5,832 nucleotides of DNA from an uncultured Actinomycetes bacterium (GTDB lineage: Bacteria; Actinomycetota; Actinomycetes; Nanopelagicales; Nanopelagicaceae), in NCBI GenBank assembly GCA_903932885.1, contig CAIZHT010000089.1:1-5832 (forward strand), in the 5' to 3' direction. The translations under genes and the position numbers were made by a program. This document shows positions 1 through 5,339 of the stretch, one piece after another. The notes beneath the pieces are model-generated. The model did no database searches. It saw nothing but the letters and a program-made list of their open reading frames with translations, and was not told the DNA's origin. How positions within the stretch are numbered: position 1 is the first letter of the stretch; every line of letters begins with the position of its first letter.

Positions 1-1
1 G

Positions 2-439
2 CATTTAGTGATGGCCCAAGTGTTAGCCGATAGAGGAGTCGATGGCTTTGTATTTCGCGGAGATGATGGCTTAGATGAAATAACACTTGCTACGACTACC
101 TCAGTTCTAACTATTGGAAATGGAACTATTTCGAGCGACCTATTAGATCCATTGGATTTTGGAATCCAACGCGCTCCAATCTCAGCGCTAGTTGGTGGAG
201 ATAGTGTTGAAAACGCGAGAATTACACATGCAATTTTTGCGGGGGAGCGCGGACCGCACCGTGATGCAGTTGTTCTCAACGCTGCCGCTGCTATCGCTGC
301 TTATCTTGGAAACTTCGAACTCTCATTACATGAACGAATGAAGATCGGCGTAGAGCGAGCCATAACTGCAATCGATAGCGGGGCTGCCTCCACACTGGTA
401 AAAAAGTGGGCTGATCTAAGCAAGAAAATTTCTTCCTAA
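2..439 (+). CDS. trpD: Anthranilate phosphoribosyltransferase, C-terminal part (5' truncated by window)
   Basis: This is the last 145 codons of TrpD, which transfers the phosphoribosyl group of PRPP to anthranilate in the second step of tryptophan synthesis in the cytoplasm. The reading frame is open through the left edge (His-Leu precede the first in-frame GTG at position 8), so the true start lies outside the window and the ORF's apparent GTG start is not real. Family hallmarks visible are the RGDDGLDEITL stretch, corresponding to the conserved DG-LDE segment of the alpha/beta domain, then GGDSVENARI and VLNAAAAIAAYL, which match the usual C-terminal GGD..ENA and LNAA motifs. A full TrpD is about 340-350 aa, so roughly 40% is present and nothing looks broken. 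It ends in TAA and overlaps the stop of the convergent exonuclease gene by 4 bp, with no terminator hairpin between them. Confidence 0.93.
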   Translation, partial: HLVMAQVLADRGVDGFVFRGDDGLDEITLATTTSVLTIGNGTISSDLLDPLDFGIQRAPISALVGGDSVENARITHAIFAGERGPHRDAVVLNAAAAIAAYLGNFELSLHERMKIGVERAITAIDSGAASTLVKKWADLSKKISS

Positions 440-1095
440 AACTCTTTTGGTATTTTCTCGCGTAAACGCTTCTTCTTATCTGCAAGAAATTCAAAGAGTT
501 TTTCTACCGTATCAACTTCAAAACTTCCTAGTCTTTCAAAGAGTCCATGCAATACCGCAACGGTGGAATGGGCATCATCGAGTGCGCGGTGAGTTGGTTG
601 TACAGGGGTATCAAAGAATTGTGCAAGTGTCGAAAGTTTGCAGTCATAGACCTCATCTCGAGTCAGTAAATGGCGTGCAAGTTTTACAGTGTCTATCACT
701 TGATATTTCGGCCACGGATATTCGTGGACCGCTGAGGCGGCTTTGAGAAAACCTAAATCGAATGGCGCGTTATGCGCGACAAGAACGCACTCTTCTTCAT
801 GGCCCAAAAATTCAAAGAGCGTAGGTAGGACAACTTCGATAGTGGGCGCATCAAGAACCATCTCATCAGTAATTCCGGTGAGTGCGCTTATGTATGCAGG
901 GATCGGTTCTTGAGGATTTATGAATGTTTCTAAGACCCCGATTACTTCACCGCCGCGTACCTTTACTGCTCCGATCTCGGTGATTCCAGCCCCTATTTTT
1001 GGGGAGGCTCCAGTTGTTTCAAGATCAAGAACTACAAAAGTCGTTTGATGCAGATAACGGCTCATATCGTCATCAGAATTTTGCGCAGTATTCAT
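436..1095 (-). CDS. DEDDh-family 3'-5' exonuclease (DnaQ / Pol III epsilon-like)
   Basis: A 219-aa exonuclease of the RNase T/DnaQ fold, which removes nucleotides from DNA or RNA 3' ends using two metal ions. All five catalytic residues are visible: D24 and E26 in VVLDLETTG (Exo I), D113 in AHNAPFD (Exo II), and H169 and D174 in HRALDDA (Exo III, HxAxxD spacing), so it should be active. The tail (about residues 190-219) is short and basic. It could be a proofreading-type subunit or a stand-alone repair exonuclease; the family alone does not decide this. I recall that the gene beside trpD in mycobacteria (Rv2191) has a similar exonuclease domain joined to a UvrC/GIY-YIG-like domain, and that second half is absent here. 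The ATG at 1095 is preferred because a TATCAT -10 box lies 8 nt upstream. The internal ATG at 1065 has neither a promoter nor a ribosome binding site. It diverges from the hydrolase gene. Confidence 0.9.
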   Translation of the reverse strand: MNTAQNSDDDMSRYLHQTTFVVLDLETTGASPKIGAGITEIGAVKVRGGEVIGVLETFINPQEPIPAYISALTGITDEMVLDAPTIEVVLPTLFEFLGHEEECVLVAHNAPFDLGFLKAASAVHEYPWPKYQVIDTVKLARHLLTRDEVYDCKLSTLAQFFDTPVQPTHRALDDAHSTVAVLHGLFERLGSFEVDTVEKLFEFLADKKKRLREKIPKEF

Positions 1096-1103
1096 ATTCT
1101 CTG

Positions 1104-1109
1104 ATGATA
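1104..1109 (-). promoter_or_regulatory. Putative -10 box (TATCAT) of the exonuclease gene, leaderless
   Basis: Reading the minus strand, TATCAT is followed by 8 nt and then the ATG at 1095, so transcription would begin at or next to the start codon. The only purine-rich stretch before the ATG (AGAGA) is too close to act as a Shine-Dalgarno. No good -35 hexamer is visible at the normal spacing. Confidence 0.5.
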
Positions 1110-1114
1110 GGTGA

Positions 1115-1144
1115 TTGAACAGACATTGGTAGAAGGCGTACCTT
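1115..1144 (+). promoter_or_regulatory. Putative promoter of the hydrolase gene (TTGAAC-N18-TACCTT), leaderless
   Basis: A -35-like TTGAAC (1115-1120), an 18-nt spacer and a -10-like TACCTT (1139-1144) are followed by 6 nt and the ATG at 1151. No Shine-Dalgarno lies in front of the ATG, so a leaderless transcript is the best reading. The -35 half lies directly beside the -10 box of the opposite-strand exonuclease gene, so the two promoters are interleaved. Confidence 0.5.
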
Positions 1145-1150
1145 TATCTC

Positions 1151-1921
1151 ATGAGTACACACGGAGCACCTGCTGGATTACTTCAATCTTTCGCCGCGCA
1201 AGGAAATGGAGCAAACGAAAAGATTGGAATTATTCTTGTTCACGGCTTCACGGGTTCTCCAGCATCAATGCGGCCTTGGGCAGAATTTCTCAATGGCCGC
1301 GGGTACACAGTGCGAGTTCCTTTGTTACCAGGTCATGGAACGAAGCCAGAAGATTTGAATAAAGTGAAATGGCAAGAATGGCCGGAATGCGTTGAAGAAG
1401 TACTAGATGAATTATCTCAAAAATGCGATGTAATTTTCATGTGCGGCTTGTCGATGGGTGGCGGTACCACCTTGCATGTAACGCAGAAACATCAATCAAA
1501 ATTGCGCGGAATTATCCTTGTCAATCCCATGATTCACCTTCCCTTTGTTCCGGTTCCAGTGGCATGGTGGGTATCGCGTATTGTAAAAATGCGCAAAGCA
1601 GTAGCTGGTGATATCAAACGCCCTGGAATTTCAGAATGGGGATATGACGCAACTCCACTTGTGGGTATTCATGAACTTCTCAAAATGCTAAAAATTACAC
1701 GCGAAAAATTGGGGGAGATTACTCTGCCCGTCCAACTCTTTCATAGCGTGGATGATCACACCTTGCCGGTTTCAAATACAGAAATTGTTATGAAGGGAAT
1801 TTCATCTACAAATAAGAATCGCATCGAACTCACAAATAGTTATCACGTTGCAACGCTTGATTACGATGCCGATCTAATTTTTCAAAATTCGTTAACCTTT
1901 ATTGAAGGGCTCACTAAGTAA
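1151..1921 (+). CDS. Alpha/beta-hydrolase, carboxylesterase / monoacylglycerol-lipase type (Est30-like)
   Basis: A 256-aa cytoplasmic serine hydrolase, with no signal peptide, predicted to cleave short- to medium-chain carboxylic esters or monoglycerides. The family fold is clear. HGFTG (31-35) is the oxyanion-hole loop, and LLPGHG (58-63) follows the next strand. The nucleophile elbow is GLSMG with Ser101. The acid is probably Asp202 in SVDDHTLP, and His232 lies in SYHVATLD, which resembles the Est30 motif around its catalytic His. The cap region around residues 125-165 contains a hydrophobic, Trp/Pro-rich stretch (LPFVPVPVAWW), plausibly lining an acyl pocket. Length matches Est30-type enzymes (about 250 aa). 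The ATG at 1151 is chosen because the leaderless-type promoter ends 6 nt before it. The natural substrate is not determinable. Its 3' end overlaps the convergent flavoprotein gene by 40 bp. Confidence 0.88.
   Translation: MSTHGAPAGLLQSFAAQGNGANEKIGIILVHGFTGSPASMRPWAEFLNGRGYTVRVPLLPGHGTKPEDLNKVKWQEWPECVEEVLDELSQKCDVIFMCGLSMGGGTTLHVTQKHQSKLRGIILVNPMIHLPFVPVPVAWWVSRIVKMRKAVAGDIKRPGISEWGYDATPLVGIHELLKMLKITREKLGEITLPVQLFHSVDDHTLPVSNTEIVMKGISSTNKNRIELTNSYHVATLDYDADLIFQNSLTFIEGLTK
1882..1921. other. 40-bp tail-to-tail coding overlap
   Basis: The last 12 codons and stop (TAA, 1919-1921) of the hydrolase are shared, antisense, with the last codons and stop (TGA, read from 1884 to 1882) of the flavoprotein gene. 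Both reading frames are intact through the overlap. No terminator with a T-run is visible between the genes, so their transcripts probably overlap at the 3' ends. Confidence 0.85.
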
Positions 1922-3324
1922 TCGAGTACTTCTCGAGCGCTCCAACCGTGAGGATGAATTGTAAGAAGTTCTCTCTGACCCTCTTGATCCGAACCCATTG
2001 TTATAAGAGGTAGTTCTTCGTAGCCATCTATTCGATGTTGAGCCATCCCAACATTAGCCATTAGGGCATTACATAGACACTTCTTTTGGAAAGTTCCACC
2101 TGGCTGGCCTTCTTTGAATAGATATGTTCTCTCTGGTTCACCAGAGCAGCGATATGCGATTCGACCATCACTTTTTTCCACAACAGTTCTCAAATAGCCG
2201 AGATCGCAGAGTCTGCGTCTATCGTCAAATAGTTCATGATCAGAAATTGTGTCGGTAAGTTCAATGTATTTGAAGGGAAAAGAGGTAGGTGAACCAAGTG
2301 GATCAGTGATCACCTTGAGCTCATTCTTTTCAATTTTTTCAAGGATCTCTGTGCGATACGAGTTCAAGAGACCTGATTCTTTAGCTAAAGCAAATAATGA
2401 ACCGACTTGAACTCCTTGAGCGCCAAGGTCAATCGCTTCACGGACTTTATCTGGAGTCGAATAGCCACCCGCTAGCCAAAATGGAAGACCGATTGCCTTT
2501 ACTTTCTGAAGATCTGCATTATCTCTTTCGCTAAAGAGTGATTGTCCATTCTCGCCAATTGGATTTTTTCCGCGAGGGGGAGCGTTATGACCTCCAGCAC
2601 TGGGTCCTTCGATAACGAATCCATCGGGGCGAGTTTCAACATCCTTGTTGAGATATCCAGCGAGAATATGAGAGGAAACAATTGCTAGGAAAACTGGCTT
2701 ACGCAGTCCTAAAGATTTGTCACCATTGATGATTTTTGGATCGAATCGCAAACGATATTTCTGTGTTGCATTTTCGACAGCTATTGGTAATTCGGTTTTG
2801 CGGTGTTGCACTAAATCACGAATGACTCGGGGGATTTCACTTGGAATTCCAGCACCCATAAGGATGTAATCGACGTTAGCCAGTAACGCACCGTAGATTG
2901 AGGCGGCTGTTGCTAACTGAATTTTTTCAAGAAAATTGATCCCGATAAGTCCATCGTGCCCTTCTTTTGCAAGAGCAACTTCAACAAATGTTGAGATAAC
3001 TAGAAGTTGAGCTGCAAAGTCCGATGGCTGCAAACTCAATTTTGGAACGGGTGCATATGGTGCCGTGCGCTCTTTTCCACCTTCTAGGTAAAAACGCCTA
3101 AGTACTTCTTGCGATAAATCCTGATCAGGAAACTGTGAGAGCGCAAAGCGAACCATGCCATCCAGATCGCCATCTTGTAATCGTCGAGAGATGACTGCAT
3201 CTATAGAGGTACCGGAAACCACACCAAGTTGGCCAGCCATAGATACTTCGCGTGCCATTTTCCATGAAGAAATCGCAATGCCCATTCCACCTTGAATGAT
3301 GAGTGGATGTTTTGTACTTTCCAT
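1882..3324 (-). CDS. Nitronate monooxygenase-like FMN-dependent TIM-barrel protein with Cys-containing C-terminal extension
   Basis: A 480-aa flavoprotein of the nitronate monooxygenase / 2-nitropropane dioxygenase family, FMN enzymes that oxidise alkyl nitronates or act as related oxidoreductases. The N-terminus has the family's PLIIQGGMG strand (about residues 7-15). EGPSAGGHNAPPRG (239-252) carries the His that is catalytic in characterised members. LAGGYSTPDKV (284-294) and AQGVQVGSLFA (302-312) match the phosphate-binding end of the barrel. Typical members are about 320-380 aa. This one has some 140 extra residues after about 340, with Cys at 373, 393, 416 and 418 (in RRLCDLGYLR, YRCSGEPE and KKCLCNAL). 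The ATG at 3324 is preferred over a GTG at 3381: it sits 7 nt behind a TAGAAT -10 box, and the 19 extra residues precede the usual start of the fold. Substrate is unknown; PfaD-like proteins are a more distant alternative. Confidence 0.82.
   Translation of the reverse strand: MESTKHPLIIQGGMGIAISSWKMAREVSMAGQLGVVSGTSIDAVISRRLQDGDLDGMVRFALSQFPDQDLSQEVLRRFYLEGGKERTAPYAPVPKLSLQPSDFAAQLLVISTFVEVALAKEGHDGLIGINFLEKIQLATAASIYGALLANVDYILMGAGIPSEIPRVIRDLVQHRKTELPIAVENATQKYRLRFDPKIINGDKSLGLRKPVFLAIVSSHILAGYLNKDVETRPDGFVIEGPSAGGHNAPPRGKNPIGENGQSLFSERDNADLQKVKAIGLPFWLAGGYSTPDKVREAIDLGAQGVQVGSLFALAKESGLLNSYRTEILEKIEKNELKVITDPLGSPTSFPFKYIELTDTISDHELFDDRRRLCDLGYLRTVVEKSDGRIAYRCSGEPERTYLFKEGQPGGTFQKKCLCNALMANVGMAQHRIDGYEELPLITMGSDQEGQRELLTIHPHGWSAREVLDYLVSPSIKVNEF
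1922..1942. repeat. Short inverted repeats just after the hydrolase stop
   Basis: TCGAG (1922-1926) and CTCGA (1932-1936) can form a 5-bp stem with a 5-nt loop, and the 8-bp palindrome GAGCGCTC (1935-1942) follows at once. The position immediately after the hydrolase stop would suit a 3'-end structure. There is no T-run on either side and the bases are also codons of the flavoprotein gene, so a terminator role is only a guess. Confidence 0.25.
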
Positions 3325-3331
3325 AGTGGCA

Positions 3332-3337
3332 ATTCTA
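3332..3337 (-). promoter_or_regulatory. Putative -10 box (TAGAAT) of the flavoprotein gene, leaderless
   Basis: On the minus strand TAGAAT lies 7 nt before the ATG at 3324, without a Shine-Dalgarno between them. This is the same arrangement as for the two genes diverging at 1096-1150. It supports starting the protein at 3324 instead of the upstream GTG at 3381. No convincing -35 hexamer was found. Confidence 0.5.
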
Positions 3338-3371
3338 AGAAGGGTACGTGTGAGTACTTTTTGATAATCAG

Positions 3372-3381
3372 GTGGTACCAC
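3372..3381. repeat. Perfect 10-bp palindrome GTGGTACCAC
   Basis: This palindrome lies 35-44 bp upstream of the flavoprotein gene's -10 box, where an activator or other regulator could bind. A single 10-bp palindrome may also be chance, and no second copy was found in the window. Confidence 0.3.
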
Positions 3382-3593
3382 TCATAGGGCCGTACTCAAT
3401 GATTCAATTTCACTATCTATTCGATGTGATGGCCAAGGGGAAACCAATCAATTGTGGGACTTGACCACGTCGAAAATCTAGACCCTGTGAAATCCACGTA
3501 TGCGTGGAATACCATGTGATTGCGATGATCGGTTTTTACTAAATGATTACTACAAAAAGTGCGTGCAACCCGAAGTCAAGTAATGCTCCAACG
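3382..3593. other. Intergenic region between divergent flavoprotein and exported-protein genes
   Basis: No coding region, tRNA or strong promoter could be supported here. A 21-codon reading frame at 3399-3464 has no ribosome binding site and is probably chance. The notable structure is the inverted repeat TCCACG-TATG-CGTGGA at 3493-3508. CCACGT also appears at 3465-3470, and ATGTGAT occurs twice (3424-3430, 3514-3520). These could be regulator sites for either flanking gene, but no known operator is recognised. Confidence 0.4.
3493..3508. repeat. Inverted repeat TCCACG-N4-CGTGGA
   Basis: A perfect 6-bp inverted repeat with a TATG loop. It is not followed by a T-run on either strand, so it is more likely a protein-binding site than a terminator. 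It lies about 100 bp upstream of the putative -10 box of the first exported-protein gene. Confidence 0.35.
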
Positions 3594-3599
3594 TAGGCT
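3594..3599 (+). promoter_or_regulatory. Possible -10 box (TAGGCT) of the first exported-protein gene
   Basis: TAGGCT fits the TANNNT pattern and would start transcription near 3606. This leaves a short leader containing the ribosome binding site for the ATG at 3626 and leaves out the upstream ATG at 3602. No clear -35 hexamer is seen, so this is tentative. Confidence 0.3.
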
Positions 3600-3613
3600 A
3601 GATGACCAAGAAA

Positions 3614-3619
3614 GAAGGA
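3614..3619 (+). promoter_or_regulatory. Ribosome binding site (GAAGGA) deciding the start at 3626
   Basis: GAAGGA ends 6 nt before the ATG at 3626, an ideal Shine-Dalgarno placement. It lies inside the coding frame that would begin at the upstream ATG (3602), for which no ribosome binding site is visible. The start is therefore placed at 3626. Confidence 0.65.
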
Positions 3620-3625
3620 ATTCAA

Positions 3626-5266
3626 ATGTTCGCGGGTAGAAAAATGGTTTATGCGATTGGTGTAGTTATCGCTGCCCTCTTCTCGACTACATCAGCAACG
3701 GCTCACACAATGATTACAGTTCCCGAACTTGATGCATCCAAATCAAACATAGTTTTCCAAATACTTGAGCACGGCATGGAACATAGCTCAATCATTAGAT
3801 CAATGACGAGTGATGGAAAGCAGCGAATCTGTAAAGCGCTGAGTGATTCTCGTTGTTCAAGTCTTGATGAGTTCAAAGTTCAAATAATGCTTCCCCCCTG
3901 TTCTGCGAAATCCACGAGTTCCGATTTCTGCATTCGTGGAGTACAAATGACAGGCCGTGATGGAAAGATGGTGCCAGCCACTTTTCTTCGCGAAGTTCCC
4001 ACACCAAGGATTGCCGCTAACGCAACGGCAAAGATTGGGGTTGGTGGAGGAATTTCACTATGGAAGATACCTCCCGGCAAATCTAAGGATCCTGCATCTG
4101 AGGTTGCGACTGAAGTTTCCCTCACGTATTTAGTCACAAAGAATATGGAAACGAATAAACTCAATCCGGCCAAATTGGTAGATTTTAGAATCGCGGTTCA
4201 CCCCGTGCAATATAAATCCGGCAAATTTGAACCACTTGATTTCGTGGTGAGCAATGAAGGATCAGATGCCTTAGGCGTCAACCCGGCTTCAGGAGAACTA
4301 GACGATAGTAGCGAGTGCGATTGGACCGAAAAGGGATTGTGTGTCCTTCAGCGTCACTTCAATGAAGAGACCAATGTTTCAATATCGATGCAGATGGATA
4401 ACAAATTGCAAGGTTGGCTTTCCTCACAAATTCTAGATTTGAAAATTCAAGAAAAGAAAATTTCGGCATCCACTAATCTCTTAGTTATCGGTGGAAGAGC
4501 ATCAGTCTCCTCACCCGTTTATGCAATTGACAACATTACAGATATCAGCAAAGTCAGAGAATTGAAGGCAGCATATAAACGCTGTGGCGATGAGGTAGTG
4601 GTATGTCCTCAATCATATGAACAGTATGAAAACATAATCTGGGAGGGAATTCTCAGTGATAACCCCAAAGATGCGGAATTCAACTTCGGTTTGGCAGATG
4701 TCATCTCAAACAGTCTCACAGATATAGAAGGTGTCGATAGCCAATGGAAAGTTTCCTCTATGCCCGAGTCAGCTTGGCGCAAAGGCGCAACGTGGTCGCC
4801 ATGCATTTCAAATCAAAAATCCCTAACCGGGATTGTTTCAACTAATGCAAGTCTGTATCAAATGAACCCACCGCAGATTGTTGGCCAAAAATTGATTACA
4901 AGAGTTTCCGGTGCGCATCACAATGCAAAAATAGAGATGAATCGAGTTGATTATCAGGTTGCAATGCGCGCAGATGCCCTTCGTTGCCTGTTGAAAATGA
5001 AAGTCAATCCCGGTGGTGTCAAGGCCAGCGCATTCTCAAGTGCCGGCGAAACGTTGGATTATCCATCTACCAATATCGTCGAACAAAATGGTTGGGTGAA
5101 TTTTGCTGCGAAGAAATTCAGTTATTCAACGCCAAATATTGAGTTTGCATTCACAACCTCGGTTGCCAAAGTTGTATCTACGACTATCTCTTGTTCAAAT
5201 GGTAAGAAGGTTGTGAAGGTCAAAGGGGTAACGCCAAAGTGCCCAAAGGGGTATTCAAAGAAGTAG
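3626..5266 (+). CDS. Exported cysteine-paired protein of unknown family, with C-terminal CPKGY module
   Basis: I do not recognise a named family. The 546-aa product starts with a signal peptide: a basic start (GRK), a hydrophobic core (YAIGVVIAALF) and an A-T-A cleavage site near residue 26. It should therefore be secreted or cell-wall associated. No later membrane helix or LPXTG motif is seen. The mature part has twelve cysteines in neighbouring pairs: 69/77, 92/102, 231/239, 320/327, 393/454 and 523/539, suggesting six disulfides. Residues about 40-147 form a domain shared with the next gene. The last 25 or so residues form a small Lys-rich module, Cys523-x15-Cys539-PKGYSKK. I recall similar tails on other exported proteins of low-GC aquatic actinobacteria, from memory only. 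Start choice rests on the GAAGGA site; the in-frame ATG at 3602 would add eight residues before the signal peptide. Adhesin, surface or binding protein roles are guesses. Confidence 0.85.
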   Translation: MFAGRKMVYAIGVVIAALFSTTSATAHTMITVPELDASKSNIVFQILEHGMEHSSIIRSMTSDGKQRICKALSDSRCSSLDEFKVQIMLPPCSAKSTSSDFCIRGVQMTGRDGKMVPATFLREVPTPRIAANATAKIGVGGGISLWKIPPGKSKDPASEVATEVSLTYLVTKNMETNKLNPAKLVDFRIAVHPVQYKSGKFEPLDFVVSNEGSDALGVNPASGELDDSSECDWTEKGLCVLQRHFNEETNVSISMQMDNKLQGWLSSQILDLKIQEKKISASTNLLVIGGRASVSSPVYAIDNITDISKVRELKAAYKRCGDEVVVCPQSYEQYENIIWEGILSDNPKDAEFNFGLADVISNSLTDIEGVDSQWKVSSMPESAWRKGATWSPCISNQKSLTGIVSTNASLYQMNPPQIVGQKLITRVSGAHHNAKIEMNRVDYQVAMRADALRCLLKMKVNPGGVKASAFSSAGETLDYPSTNIVEQNGWVNFAAKKFSYSTPNIEFAFTTSVAKVVSTTISCSNGKKVVKVKGVTPKCPKGYSKK

Positions 5267-5339
5267 CGTGTTCACTCGACAATGTGACAAAGTCTGTGAA
5301 TAGTAGCCTCACGGTATTGCTGGCGGAGAGGCCATTGAA
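5267..5339 (+). other. Spacer between the two exported-protein genes, with possible hairpin over the ribosome binding site
   Basis: This 73-bp gap has no convincing promoter or terminator, so the two genes may be co-transcribed. GCCTC (5306-5310) is complementary to GAGGC (5328-5332), which overlaps the ribosome binding site GGAGAGG (5325-5331). The stem is only 5 bp with a 17-nt loop, so control of translation by this pairing is possible but weakly supported. TTCAC (5271-5275) and GTGAA (5296-5300) form another loose inverted repeat. Confidence 0.35.
5325..5331 (+). promoter_or_regulatory. Ribosome binding site (GGAGAGG) of the second exported-protein gene
   Basis: GGAGAGG ends 8 nt before the ATG at 5340, which fixes the start of the last, partial gene. 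Both exported-protein genes have strong Shine-Dalgarno sites, whereas the three complete genes to the left appear leaderless. Confidence 0.7.

Noticed and set aside
291..494. 67-codon open frame on the - strand across the trpD 3' end
   Set aside because: It is antisense to conserved TrpD sequence and its product shows no motif or signal peptide; a shadow frame.
447..746. 99-codon open frame on the + strand inside the exonuclease gene
   Set aside because: It lies antisense to a gene with intact catalytic motifs, has no ribosome binding site and its translation resembles no protein family.
1111..1362. 83-codon open frame on the + strand overlapping the hydrolase start
   Set aside because: It is out of frame with the hydrolase, whose oxyanion loop is encoded in the same bases, and its putative start lies within the promoter.
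3399..3464. 21-codon small open frame in the intergenic region
   Set aside because: No ribosome binding site, no -10 box at leaderless distance and no recognisable peptide features.
3461..3466. TTGACC as a -35 element for the first exported-protein gene
   Set aside because: No TANNNT box occurs 16-18 nt downstream, and it is about 165 nt from the start codon.
3880..4173. 97-codon open frame on the - strand inside the first exported-protein gene
   Set aside because: It is antisense to the region conserved between the two paralogues, so selection acts on the other strand.
3426..5300. TGTGA/TCAC half-sites near both exported-protein genes as shared CRP-like operators
   Set aside because: The spacing between half-sites differs (12 against 8 nt) and no full symmetric site is present; the motifs are too short to be meaningful.
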